DNA of 64,000 nucleotides from Adineta ricciae (GCA_905250025.1 CAJNOJ010000298.1:1-64000), one strand, 5' to 3'. Shown: positions 35,410 through 47,377, counted from the first letter of the stretch. The notes: a model not told the origin generated them from the letters alone. Numbers and translations are program-made.

Positions 35410-36365
35410 AAAGAACGAAGAGTTTCCTGGTGACACAACAATATTTTGTACATAATCATCTGAATTTCGATCATTTGTATGACAACGTTATAAGGTTGTT
35501 AATGATGAGATCGAAAATGTATTGAAACCAATGAAAAATTGTCGAAGATCATTCCGTACAATAGCCGTGAATAAATTCTCATTAATATTCATTCGATTCT
35601 CAAAAATATCGAACTCATTCACATCTATTTTAATAATCAATATAATGAAGAATATTTCAAGCATTGTAAATCTTTTTCTATTTGAAATAACATGTAGAAA
35701 TGAATATGTTAAATGATGCTCTAGTTTACATAAGCGTAAATCATTTCAAGGTGTATAATTATCCAATTGATTCGCAATTTAATCATAAATACGTTAGTTC
35801 TATCTAATATCAAAATAAAGTCAGATAATTCATCGAATCCTCATTTTTTTTTTGCAAATTATCCATTAGAGATGCTGATGGAAACATCGTAGGTACGATA
35901 AGTATCCCCAAAACATTATTTTATAAGAGAGCGTATAATTTCCAGTACACATTTTCCTGCGAGAGATTTTGAAGTTGATCGTCTAACAAAAATGAAGGAG
36001 AACTTTCTGTAAAATTTTGCATTGGAAAGAAGAAGATTTACAACGATCTGTTCTCTTTATCGGATCGTAAAAACACATTAGGTGCTCGATGATGAGATCG
36101 GCTTCATAATGCACATTGATATTTATCATCATCAGCGGAAATCAGTATTTTGGAGAAACTCGTTAATAACAATAAATTCCACCTTTCCTTCAAATAAACG
36201 GAAAGATTCTATGCGTTTGTTCACCCTCTGAGTATACGACAAAACAGCAAGGAGAAAGATTTTCTTTGTTTGTGTAATTGAAGGAAAAGAAAAGAGAAAA
36301 AAAAACCGTTTGATATAACTCGTTGATTTCCATGACAATGTTCTAATTTTCTTTCAATATTGTTT
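35410..36365. other. Intergenic region, no supported gene
   Basis: AT-rich with only short frames. The right part is the upstream flank of the ARM-TIR-SAM gene. Confidence 0.5.
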
Positions 36366-36369
36366 TGCA

Positions 36370-38870
36370 ATGGGTGGTTGTGCAACCCGTCGTTCAGCAG
36401 TTGAAATTTATCCAATTCATCGTCGTATTTCGATTATCTCAAATGAATCGAAAAATGAAAAGATGTCAATCGATACAAAAAACATCGTTGAGTTATTTGA
36501 TCAACTTACTGGAGATATAAAAAACTTTCGTATTCGTTTAAATGAAAATCATATTCAAATCAATGAATTAATTCATATGGATCTACTAAATCATAAGTTA
36601 ATATTCTTATTGAAAGAAACTCTTCTGAATATTTTAATAAAATGGACATCATTTTCATTAACTGACGATGAAATGAATCTTTTTCGAAATATTTCCATGT
36701 TTTTCTTTGAAATCAGTCAATGTTTTAATCGGCACACACCAATGAATGTTTATCAAAGTTTTTTATCCACGATGCCATTTATTGATTTGCTCAATGAATG
36801 TCTAATCAAAATGTTATTAAATGGCAAGCATTTCGATGATAAACATAATTTGAAAAGTTTCACTTATCTTCTGAATACGTTTCGAAATTTTCAAACAAAT
36901 TCAAGTCATTCAATCGATGAAATTCCTTCATTATTTCCGCTGATTCTATCAGTTAATAATCTTCTTCGTTCGAATTACTATTTCGAAACATTTCTTCACT
37001 TATCATCCGATATATCCGAACTGACCGAATTCGAAGATTTCATTTTAGACAAATGTTCAATGTTCATCATTTCTTACAAAGGTAAATCTTCGACGGAGGT
37101 TCACGACGATCTACTTGAACAAACATTTGATCAATACATTCAAATCTTCGAACATTTTCTACCTCATATTCAATCCTGGTCAACATCATTCATTCTTATT
37201 TTCACACATATGGTCGATATCATGATCAATGCATCAACCACAACACAAACTCATATCTTTCAACAACCGAAACTCATTGATTATGCTTTAGTCATCGTTA
37301 GCAATGATCAACTTTGTTCAAATTTGGATTCTTTCACTCTTACGCCGCAGATCTGTTTGATGAATTCGATTCTAACAGGTTTACATAATATGATTTATGA
37401 GCCGAAACTTTTAGCAATGTTAAAACGGAAAACCATGACTAAGATTTTCTTGAAGATCGCAAATACCGCGTCATACGATCGCATACAAATTCATTCATAT
37501 TTGATTTTAGCCGGAATTTTAAGTGAAGATGAAATACAAAAATTGAACAATGCTAAAGAAATTACGAAAATTTTCTACAAATATTTACGTAAAGCGATCA
37601 AATCAGAAGAGAAAACGTTCAAAGGTGTGACGGTAATGGCAATACTTTCAGGATTGAAGACACTTGTTCAACATGAAGAAATTAAAGAAGCAATTCGAAA
37701 TGAGGATCAAGAGTTGCAATTACTTTCCGAAATGGTTTTTACGAGTAATGAACAAGAATTAACTGAAGTCTTGAGCATTTTGTGGACATTATCATTTAAT
37801 GAAAATGTCGCATTGATTATCCGAAAGAATCAGCGATTAATCAATCAAATTCGAATGTTAGCTACGAGATCAAACAGGTAAGTGATCGAACAAGCTCAAG
37901 TTTTCAACCAAGTTCATCTTTTAGTGAATCGATAAAAATGAACAATATCATTTGCAGTGCAGCTGAAGGAATTTTATGGCAAGTTGAAGATGAAGTTACT
38001 CTTCTCGAATGTAAAAAAGAAGTTCAAGATGATCAACTTCATCATAGTTCAATACCCGAATTATCACTAAGAAAGAAAAAATACGATATAATGATTAGTT
38101 ATTCTCACGATGACAAACAAATTTGTCATAGAATCGCTGATTCTCTTGTTAATGATGGATTTCTTGTTTGGATTGATAAAAATAACATCACCGGTTCCAC
38201 AGCCGTTGCAATTGCCGATGGAATTGAAAATAGTGAAATAGTTTTAATCGGAATGACTTTTAGTTATAAAATAAGTCCATGGTGTCAAAGAGAAAGTAAT
38301 TATGCATTTCAAAGACAAGCGAAGATCATTCCATTGAAACTACCGCCTTCATATACTCCCGATGGATGGCTTGGATTACTCTTAACTAATTTGAAATATA
38401 TCAACTTTGTTAAATTAGATTTCGATATCGCCTATGAACAATTGAAACGAGAAATTGAATCATGTAAACAACAAATAAATGTTTCTCATGTCAATGCACC
38501 AAATGTGACAGTTATTCAGGCAATGATCGACTCTAAACAAGGAGAATATGTTTATCCACCTGAATCGAATGGTTTGTACAAAGCAATTCCAATGGAAAAT
38601 TGGACTAGTGAAAATGTGAAGGATTTTCTGAATGATAAAAAGTTGTATCCGTTTAATTTACTCTGTAAAGATATGAATGGTTCGGCACTCATCCAATTAT
38701 ACAAATTATCAAATGAAAATTCAACATTAGCTTTTGAATCTTTACAGAAACAACTATCGAATCAATTTAATCATCATCATTTATCTCCAATTGATTATTC
38801 AAGATTTATCGGTGAAATAAAATCATTCAATGCACCGTCAACACAATCACATCTTTGTGTAGTTATGTGA
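36370..38870 (+). CDS. ARM/HEAT-TIR-SAM protein (candidate NADase or TIR adaptor)
   Basis: Two exons (36370-37877 and 37958-38870), with an 80-nt intron, give 806 residues. The N-terminus MGGCAT could be lipid-modified. The first 500 residues are helical and repeat-like (ARM/HEAT type: LLNTFRNF, LILAGILSEDEIQ, LSILWTLSFNENVAL). Exon 2 encodes a TIR domain: YDIMISYSHDDKQIC, VWIDKNNITGS, SEIVLIGMTFSYK and PWCQRESNYAF, where the Glu is at the position used by TIR NAD+ hydrolases. A SAM-like domain follows (MENWTSENVKDFLND, MNGSALIQLYKLS). SARM1 has the order ARM-SAM-SAM-TIR; here TIR precedes SAM. It could hydrolyse NAD+ or act as a signalling adaptor. Which of the two is open. Confidence 0.82.
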
Positions 38871-38879
38871 TTAATTATG

Positions 38880-39610
38880 TGAAGTGTGTGTCATATCGAG
38901 ATTATAACTACGAAAATCTTTTTCTTTCAATTGAAAATAAAAAATACTAGTTTTACGAGCGACAGATCTTGGGTGAGAATATGAGTATAAGTCCGTTTCA
39001 TTCTCAAGATATTCATCTGACTATTGTTAGAACAATAAATGTTTCCCAACGTTTTCTCATAATTAGAAACTGAAATATTCAGTGGTTTTTAATTTTCTTT
39101 TGATGCCAATCACAAATGAATTCAGTTATTGTTCCTCATTTTTCTTAATCTACTTGACTTAAATTAGAAATTATTTCAAAGTCTTTCTTTTATTTTTCTA
39201 GTCTACGTACTACTATAACAAAAAGTTCTAAGTTTGTACAAAGTTTACTGAAATGATTAGTAATTGTCCAAAATATTTTCAGGTAAATTATATTGCGAAT
39301 ATTATTATAATCTTTCCAAAGATCACCTATATTTTATTCTTCTTTATGAGAGTTGAAATATACGCGCAAGAAAAATCTATTCCGATTATACTGTAACGAT
39401 GAAAAAAAAACGAGCATCAGCTTATAATGGGTAGGAAGACAAAAAAAACTTGCTTTATGTTCTCGTTACCTAACTGTCGATGACTCGTTTCATATGATAG
39501 AACGAGAAGAAAAAAAATCCTTCGTTTTTACTGTTTGCATTGAAACAAGGCCGTGAAAAAAGAGGAATATCGACATCATATAGAGTCTCTGTTTACCATG
39601 TGTGAAAGTT
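38880..39610. other. Intergenic region, no supported gene
   Basis: AT-rich; no recognised frame. It separates the TIR gene from the proton-channel gene. Confidence 0.5.
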
Positions 39611-39620
39611 ACTTTTAACA

Positions 39621-40518
39621 ATGCTTCCCAACAGAAAAAACCAATCCAACTGTTTATCTCGATGGTGGAATCAAAACTACCATCATCAAAAACGTCTCGA
39701 ATCATTTCTTGAACATGCACTTTTTCATCTTTTTATCATCATACTAGTCGTTGCAGAATGTGCATCTGTTATAACCGAAATTCTTCTTTATAGTGTTAAA
39801 CGTCAGTATGAATGTCACAATCCTCAGTATTCTTATTCAAGGGCTGATATAGAGAAGAAAACGCATCATCTTGACCATGGAATTGAAATATGTCACTATG
39901 TGTCATTGAGCATCTTATCGATATTTATGATCGAATTGCTTTCAAAAATATATGCACTCGGTTTTCATTACTGGAATTGCAAAGAAAATCATAAATTAGA
40001 TTATTTTGATGCATTTTTGGCAGTTGTTTCATTTTCAACAGAAGTTTATTTTCTGATTGTTGACAAAGAATCTATTATTGCGCACTCAGCTGCTCTTATT
40101 GTGATACTTCGTTTGTGGCATCTTTTAAGAATTGCTAACGGTTTGTGAATATTTAAGTATTATCTATACTAAGCGAGAAAGATTTTATGTTTCAGCTGTA
40201 GCGCGATGTCTTCAGAAAGGTGAAGAATTTAAAACAATTCGTCGACAACGTCGTTTGTCAAAAACTTCGGAGACCTTACTCATTCCGTCAAGTATTCAAG
40301 CAATACTTGATTTAATGCAAGAAAAAACTGAATGTTTACGACGTGATATTAGTGTGGAACAATCGTTAGTAGATCGTTGTGAGTTTATTGATCAAAAATG
40401 TCAAGATGCTTTTGACAATTATTATGGTGATGAGACAAAACTTGTTGAAGAAATTCAAAAGCTCCATCTGATTACTAGACGAACACAATTAAAACAAACA
40501 AACGAAACCAACATTTGA
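39621..40518 (+). CDS. Voltage-gated proton channel (Hv1/HVCN1-like)
   Basis: Two exons (39621-40140 and 40196-40518) give 280 residues, close to human Hv1 (273). Four helices form a voltage-sensor domain without a pore. S1 is LFHLFIIILVVAECASVITE, S2 CHYVSLSILSIFMIELLSKI, S3 LDYFDAFLAVVSFSTEVYFL and S4 AALIVILRLWHLLRIAN. A coiled-coil-like C-terminus follows, as in dimeric Hv1. The S1 selectivity residue (Asp112 in human) aligns with Glu. The three S4 arginines read R-H-R, with the middle one replaced by His. The S2 His and Glu and S3 Asp are kept. It should move protons out of the cell when the membrane depolarises, as in pH control or oxidative-burst support. An extracellular S1-S2 loop of about 25 residues is longer than usual. 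Confidence 0.88.
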
Positions 40519-40519
40519 A

Positions 40520-41090
40520 TTTATATGACAGTATACTTCGCAGGATTCGCTAATAGATTCTTAGAAAGCGATTTGCATATCGGGCGTATGGAACGTAGAC
40601 AGTATGTGATCATCATGCAGAGACAAGACGAATAAAAATAGTTTTACTCCATTATAATTATTTAAACATCAAGTTAGAAGATACAGAATTTAATCCAGAA
40701 TTGGTATGCTTGTTGACAAAACCTCTATAGAGTGAAATTTCGTGATATTGGAACCTGTCGAATGCCTTCCGTCGCACTGTATGGACAAGAGTCGAAGGAA
40801 TTTGTATTGTATAGTCTGAATATTCCAACAAAGAGTCTTTTTATAAATTGAAAGCAAAGACTTTTTCACAGTTTACACGAGAGCTGCGCAAAGGCTCCTA
40901 TAGTAAATCATTGGTTAAATCGTGTGCTTCTTTTCATAAACTTTGAACTGGATATCGATAGACCATTATATCATCATTTGTACCATACTTTTAGGCATAG
41001 TGTGATGACTGCGCTTAACCCTTTCCGCCATCGTGAGCTTATGCCTCCATCATAGTCAGTATGTAAAACGAAACAGCTGTCGGTATTTTA
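40520..41090. other. Intergenic region, no supported gene
   Basis: Short frames only; no motif seen. Confidence 0.5.
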
Positions 41091-41099
41091 AAGCACAAA

Positions 41100-43865
41100 A
41101 TGTGTCATGCTTTTTTTCCAATTCCAAGCAGAATCTCAGCTCGAAGCAAAATAAAAAGAAATAAGCTTTTATCTTTCTCAATTGTGTTTCAAATGTGCTT
41201 GGCTGCCGATTTTCTCTCGTGTGCATTCGATTATACTAGTGCAAAGTTTATCACATACAGTGAAATTCCAGAAAATCAATCGTACTTGAACTGGACAACG
41301 CTAATGCGATACCGATCTGATGTTGAAGACAACGAAATTCCAGTAATCGAGTCCACTGAACAGCAACTGACCACACTGGATAACGATGATATGAGATTCG
41401 TCAATAGAGAAAGTATTGCTTTGATATGGTGTGATGTCCAAGTAGACGAACGAAATGAAGCGTTTGTTAATGATGTTCAGCAAACGAAAGCAATTCTTCG
41501 TGAACTAAATGATTTCGTTCATTTTTGCTCCAACGAAACTGACTGCGTCGCTCACGTCAAGACATTTAAGACTGAAACAATCATTTTGATCATATCCGGC
41601 TCATATGCATCGGAAAAACTACTCGATGACATGCACACGCTTCGACATGTAGATACTATTTTCATCTTTTATATGGAAAAGAGCAAATACGAAGCGTCGC
41701 CCGTATTGCAGAACCCAAAGTATACCAAGATTGGAGGTATCTTCGATGAGCAAGAAAGTTTAAAACGAAACATCATCAAAGCAGTGCGAGCAATTGAAAG
41801 GCAATCAGCCATTTTTGCACTCTACGATTCAAAGAAACAGAAAACAGCGCGTAATATCGATCGTGAGAATGGTTCATTTCTATGGCTACAGCTGATCAAG
41901 GAAGTGATTCAACAAATGTCTATTACCATTGAGACACCCGGAAGTGCTAACGTAAGAGATTCTACTAGCAAGCAGGAAATGCTCAACATATGTCGTGCTT
42001 ATTATCGAGGTAATAAGCGAGAGATGAAAAATATCGATGAATTTGAGCAAACATACACGGCTAACCAGGCGATTCACTGGTATACGAGAAACAGTTTCAT
42101 TTTCAAATTAATCAACAAAGCACTCCGCACGGAAGATGTGGAAGCGCTTTACAATTACCGTTTCTACGTGGTCGATCTATGTGCTTGTTTGGCAGAAAAC
42201 TGTGACTTGTTACGCGAGTATGCTTGTTCATCACCAAGTGATAAGCTGAAACTATATTCGGGCCGCAAGCTGTCTCGAGAGGAGATTCAACGCTTGAAGG
42301 ATAGCGAAGGACAACTGATCTCCATGAACGCGTTTTTTTCTACAAGCCGTAATAAGAACGTAGCTGAAGTGTTTGCTGGCATCGGCAACGTTAGCGTTGC
42401 ATTGCAAGAGCTAGAATCAGTCATTTTCGAAATCGAGGTCGACTTAGTCAGTGACCAACATGTTGTACTAGCAGACATATCTTTCTACAGCGCATTCAAA
42501 GACGAAGAAGAAATTTTATTCGATCTGGCAACGGTATTCGAGATTGAGGCAATGACTTGCATAGATACTGATGTTCCCTCTGACAGAGTATGGACGTGTC
42601 GTATGAAAACGTCCAGCAGGAGCAGCGTAGTTGCTCAAGATTATATTCAGTTTCAACGGGAACAGATAAAAAAACACAACGATATTGTTATAGTTTTCGG
42701 ATCTCTCCTGTACGATATGGGTGCATGGAGCAAAGCCAAAGCATATTGTCAAAGATTGCTAAGTCAGATGCCGTGTAACGCCCATGTTCTCTTCGAGCTC
42801 GGCCGGGCTCACTATGGATTATGCGAATTTGAACAAGCACTTGAATGCTTTGCACAAGCCTTCACTCTTTCAATGGCCGATAAACCGCCCAGCTTGGCCC
42901 ATGCTGCAACGATACAATGCTATATAGGGCATGTCCGACGTCTTCAATCTACCTACCATTCAGCGTTGATTAGCTATGAAGATTCTTTGGAGAAATACAA
43001 GCAAGCAGGTATGGATAATCAAGTACCTATTGCTAATGTATTAAGCGGCATTGGATGTGTGCACGATAACCTTGGTGACAGTGCTCTTGCACTGCAATAC
43101 TTTCGTGAGGCGTTTGAGATTACCATACAATTAACACCTGCCGACCATCAAGATGTCATTGTATGTTACGCACGAATCTCGCTTGCTCTATCACATATGG
43201 GTGAATATGATGAAGCCCTGCGCTCAGCAGAAATAGCATTAGACATCGGTAAACGCATACTACCAAAGAAGAGCGCTACGTTCAGTACTATACTCAACAA
43301 CATTGGCAAGCTTTTATATAAAAAAGGCGACTACAAACAAGCTCTAGCACGACATCTCGAAGATCTTGACATAGATCGCGACGTATTGACACACGGAAAC
43401 ATGTACGATTTAGCCATTCGCTATAACAACATTGGCAAAATCTTCTATCGAACAGGGAAATATAGCGAGGCTTACGAACAGTATGAAAAAGCATTAATCA
43501 TCCACCAGAAAACACTTCCAAATGATCACGTCTATATCGCATATACGCTGAAAAACATGGGCGAATTATTCTTGGCTCAAGATAAACTTGACCAATCAAC
43601 CGATTATCTTCATCATGCATTGGAAATGTACGAACGTATCTTTTCTGATAATCTTCTGCATCCAGAAAAAGCCAAGTGCATATATCTGATTGGTCAACTG
43701 TACGAGGCACGTCTTGATCACCAAACGGCCATTTCCTTCTATCGTCAAGCTCATAGCATATGGAAATCAGTATTGGTGGCTCAACATCCTGACTTGACTT
43801 TAAGTCCCAGAAAAATGTCTCAACTTTTCTGGAAACTACTTCGTCGATCGATAAGACAGAAATGA
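41100..43865 (+). CDS. Arginine ADP-ribosyltransferase-like protein with C-terminal TPRs
   Basis: Intronless frame of 921 residues. The N-terminal domain (IALIWCDVQVDERNE, ETIILIISGSYASEK, VDTIFIFYMEK) is the one usual in bdelloid ART proteins. The ART fold follows at about residues 300-480: AIHWYTRNSFIFKLINKALR, SMNAFFSTSRNKNVA (STS motif) and DEEEILF (ExE). The Arg normally seen in YRG is replaced here (LYSGRKLS), so NAD+ binding may be changed. The last 400 residues are about nine kinesin-light-chain-type TPRs (NNIGKIFYRTGKYSEAYEQY, KNMGELFLAQDKLDQ), probably for partner binding. Length and absence of introns contrast with neighbours and base composition looks less AT-rich, so a retrocopy or transferred origin is possible. 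A later Met could be the true start. Confidence 0.85.
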   Translation: MCHAFFPIPSRISARSKIKRNKLLSFSIVFQMCLAADFLSCAFDYTSAKFITYSEIPENQSYLNWTTLMRYRSDVEDNEIPVIESTEQQLTTLDNDDMRFVNRESIALIWCDVQVDERNEAFVNDVQQTKAILRELNDFVHFCSNETDCVAHVKTFKTETIILIISGSYASEKLLDDMHTLRHVDTIFIFYMEKSKYEASPVLQNPKYTKIGGIFDEQESLKRNIIKAVRAIERQSAIFALYDSKKQKTARNIDRENGSFLWLQLIKEVIQQMSITIETPGSANVRDSTSKQEMLNICRAYYRGNKREMKNIDEFEQTYTANQAIHWYTRNSFIFKLINKALRTEDVEALYNYRFYVVDLCACLAENCDLLREYACSSPSDKLKLYSGRKLSREEIQRLKDSEGQLISMNAFFSTSRNKNVAEVFAGIGNVSVALQELESVIFEIEVDLVSDQHVVLADISFYSAFKDEEEILFDLATVFEIEAMTCIDTDVPSDRVWTCRMKTSSRSSVVAQDYIQFQREQIKKHNDIVIVFGSLLYDMGAWSKAKAYCQRLLSQMPCNAHVLFELGRAHYGLCEFEQALECFAQAFTLSMADKPPSLAHAATIQCYIGHVRRLQSTYHSALISYEDSLEKYKQAGMDNQVPIANVLSGIGCVHDNLGDSALALQYFREAFEITIQLTPADHQDVIVCYARISLALSHMGEYDEALRSAEIALDIGKRILPKKSATFSTILNNIGKLLYKKGDYKQALARHLEDLDIDRDVLTHGNMYDLAIRYNNIGKIFYRTGKYSEAYEQYEKALIIHQKTLPNDHVYIAYTLKNMGELFLAQDKLDQSTDYLHHALEMYERIFSDNLLHPEKAKCIYLIGQLYEARLDHQTAISFYRQAHSIWKSVLVAQHPDLTLSPRKMSQLFWKLLRRSIRQK

Positions 43866-44132
43866 CGTTGCATGGCAGTTTAAACATTAAAAAAATTGAT
43901 TCTACAAGACTTTCTTCATGTTCGACTACATTTATTCATATTTCACGATGAAAAATAAAAGCAAAAAAATTCCAAAATATGACTTCATCGTTCTTATCGT
44001 AGCAACTAAATATTAGTTGTTTTATTCTTCTTTGTTACGTCAAATTACCTCATTCGTTGACGAAACACGTGTGTGAGTCATAAAGAATATATAAAAACAT
44101 GTTTTTTTCATTTTATTTTATTACAGCTGTAA

Positions 44133-45542
44133 ATGGATGCCTCTACTATTCAAACCATCTTAGGAATACTTCAATTAAAAGAAGACGATGTAACCAATAT
44201 TTACCACCATGGTTCATGGGTTTATGGTACCAATTCGACGAAATCTGACCGTGACCTTCTCATCGTAACTCGTTTATCGAATAGTCAAACATTCAAATAC
44301 TGGAATGACTTCGACTATTTTCATGAAGTATTTCGACATTATAAAATCTTGGATAGATACGATGTTTGTGTTTACACAGCTGACGAACTTGAAGTTTTAT
44401 TAGAAAAAAATTATTTGTTGGTTGTACAATGTCTTTTCGTACCTGATGAATTTCAATTGAAAAATGAAGTTGATTTTCGAAAAATTTATTTGGACAAATA
44501 TTATGATAAAATGAAAATTAAACGAGCAGGATTCTACGAAATGTATCGTGATTGGAAATTGTATAGACGACAGGACGACTTATCACACGATTCAACGCTC
44601 AATGAAAGATATTTATCAAGACGAGATTATATTCTGAAACATTTCTTTCATGGTCTAAGATATTTAGATTTCGCCGATCAATTAATTCGAACACGTTCAA
44701 TCTATGATTACCGACGTGTTACCAATATTTTTCATCAAATGAAAGAAATTCTTGCGAATTCAACGAATTTGGAAAGGTAAGAGACAACTCGTAAAACCAT
44801 TCGTCATAGAATGAAATTTATCTTTAAATATTTGTTTTCTAGCGTAGCAGCGTTTACTGATTCGAAAAGAATGGAATTTCAATCACGACTGGATGAACTT
44901 GTACCAACAAACAACATCAAAGGATCATTTGAAGTATCTGTTACATTCAATTGTTACGAAAATATTGAAAATTTGAAGAAAATTTGTGACGAAAATAATC
45001 GTTTTAAATTTCATGTAGAACAAATGATTATCTCAGCTGAATATGAAGGACAATGTCCATTCATAATTCAACAAATTGAAAGACAAATCTATGAAACTTT
45101 CCGAGAAGTGAATGTTGAACATATTAAAATTGAATCATTAATCACTAATGATGGTTTACCTGATACATCAATCGATACAAAATTATTTTGGAATCGACCA
45201 TTTCATTTCACATTTTATTATCAAATACCATTTGACAAAGATCGAAAAGGAATGCTAATGACAAAAGCGGTCAATATTTGTCGATCGAAATTTGAATTGA
45301 ATCCAAATGATTTGGATTTATTAGAGAAGCAATGGAATATCATTACAGATGACAAAACTTATTATGTCAATGTTGTTAAAATATTCAATGTTTATCGAGA
45401 GAAAGCAATGCAAATCAATGATGGAATTATAAAACATGCAGCCGAGAATCATTTATTACTGACACCAATCAAACAGATGTTTATGGTTTATGAGAAAAAT
45501 AATCATTCGGACGGTATTTTTACGCGAAGAACATTGATATAG
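44133..45542 (+). CDS. Nucleotidyltransferase-fold protein with unassigned C-terminal domain
   Basis: Two exons (44133-44776 and 44843-45542) give 447 residues. The N-terminus carries a Pol-beta-type nucleotidyltransferase signature, HGSWVYGTNSTKSDRDLLIV: the GS dipeptide and SDxDL acidic pair bind metal and nucleotide. A third acidic residue may be the Asp of YDVCVY. Exon 1 continues as a helical region (RRDYILKHFFHGLRYLDFAD) that recalls minimal nucleotidyltransferases. Exon 2 is a separate domain of about 230 residues with no family I recognise (FEVSVTFNCYENIENLKKI, FWNRPFHFTFYYQIP). Possible activities are nucleotide addition to RNA, protein or small molecules; nothing in the sequence decides. 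It sits between the ART-TPR gene and the PARP genes. Confidence 0.72.
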
Positions 45543-45544
45543 AA

Positions 45545-45990
45545 TCAATTATTGACCTTTTTGCGCTATTTGTCTTCTTACAATCTGATTCAGAACGTTC
45601 AAAATTATCCAGAATATGAGAACAATCGTAAAGATAAATTCCCTTAAGAATCCAAATGGATTATGAGGTCACTGTTTTTTCAGTTTGATGGAGAGAAATA
45701 TCGAAAAGCTACTGATTGGTGTTTAGTTGTCATCCCATGTAGTAAGAAAATAATTTTAATAAATATGTTTATCTCTCCATTCTGAATGGAATCGGTAGCG
45801 TCACATGCTCATGAAAATACCGGATGGTTCAATGCTATATACTCTGTCGTAGTTCAAAAGACGTTCATTGAAGTCTATACTTTATAATATTACGTGAACG
45901 AAAAAACGATGAGTAATGCATCATCTCGCTCTACACATGTACATGATGTATTTACTGCCGTTGTTCTTCTCTTTGAGCTATGGCAATACT
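45545..45990. other. Intergenic region, no supported gene
   Basis: No recognised frame; upstream flank of the P450 remnant. Confidence 0.45.
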
Positions 45991-47000
45991 TTTGATGACT
46001 GATGTTACTCTATCAGTTATACTTGCTTAAAACGACAACTAAATCAAGAAACGAATGGTCTACCTGGTACAAAACCTCAATTACTGTTTGGTAATTCATT
46101 ACATTCAGGTGTTATAACCGGAAAAAGAACTTTCTCTGAAGTTATGCACGATTATCAACAAAAACATGGTGATAAGTTGTATTTCTATGGCTGGGTGTCC
46201 ATCCACTTCTTGTATTCTGTTTATTTGAACAAGCTAAAACTCTATTAACTGACCGACAGATTTTCGAACGATCATCTGTATTTTTATCAAACTTTGACAA
46301 TGGTCGTTATCGGATTCGTTGCATTTGATTATGATTAAGCGAGCGAAATGAATTCGAAGACGAAAATTATGTTTGAAGATTTTGTTTCTGTCGTAGTAGA
46401 GGTCATGTACCTTGCAAGTTTACCTCAATGAGTGGCGAAATTGTATTTGAAATATCACAGAACGAATCGTCTTCTTCGAGAATTGATGGAGAATATTGTT
46501 GAATAAGAACGTCCGACAAATTCGATCTCGTCATTAAATAAAGAAACCGGTGATGAACAGATTTCCTCAGGTTTAACACGATCGGAAACGTTTGCTGAAG
46601 TGTTAACAGCATTAGTCGCAGAATTTGAGACAACAGCAACAGGTACAGCGTGGCCTATATTTTATCTAAGTAAAAATCCTTATGTGGAACAAAGAATGAT
46701 CTTTTACTGTCAAACGATGTTCAATCCTTATCGATATTAACGAAAGAGAAACTCGACGCATTAACATATTGTGAACTTCTTACAAAAGAAGTTTTTCGTT
46801 TGGCTCCAGTTGCTAGTGTCACAACACGTCTTGCTTGTCTTGGACGAGATTTAGTATGGTTAGAATTAAAAATTGTTAGTGTTCGATTAATGCAACGTGG
46901 GATAACATTTGAAGGCACTCCTGAAACTATCGGTGGTTACGAAGAACGGTTAACCTGTTTTCCAAAGAAAATGGCTGTTCGAATTCGTATTCTATCATAA
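45990..47000 (+). pseudogene. Cytochrome P450 remnant lacking the haem-binding loop
   Basis: Fragments of a microsomal P450 lie in order. First is a Pro-rich hinge and start (NGLPGTKPQLLFGNSLHSG, TFSEVMHDYQQKHGD). After a one-base shift come LFEQAKTLLTDRQIFERS and then unreadable sequence. The I-helix block follows (TFAEVLTALVAEFETTATGTAW), and after another shift the K-helix EVFRLAP and VTTRLAC. The text then jumps directly to LGRDLVWLELKIVSVRLMQR and a typical end (ERLTCFPKKMAVRIRIL). The segment between the K-helix and the haem Cys, including the FxxGxRxC loop, is gone. With at least two frameshifts and several stops, no active enzyme can be made. Confidence 0.75.
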
Positions 47001-47377
47001 AACTATCGAGAAGTTTCTTTTTAGCAAAGTAGATAAAACAAGCAAGCAAGTTCGTTGTTCACTTATTCCATCATTGTGTTTGTTTTTATATGTAAAGTGT
47101 TCATTCGATCTAGCGTAAAGCTTTTTAGCGCAGTGGTTCTGAATTGAATCTCCACTAAACTAAAAAAGAGCGTCTCATATTTTAGTGTTGTAAAGGTAAA
47201 CGATCAGTCTGCATTTATGATATTATTTAGTAAAATATTAAAGAATTTCCAGTCGGTAGAGTATAATTTTACTGTCTCTAATCTGTTACAGCTGCTGGTT
47301 CGCATGAGAAATCTCTTCGTCAATGGAGAAAAAATTGTTACTCATCGTGTACATTTATTTGTGAAAGCAACTCTCGT
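47001..47377. other. Intergenic region, no supported gene
   Basis: A plus-strand frame at 47217-47417 is open but not recognised, and overlaps the 3' end of the next gene on the opposite strand. Confidence 0.4.

Noticed and set aside
43498..43887. Minus-strand frame of 129 codons
   Set aside because: Antisense shadow of the TPR region of the ART gene.
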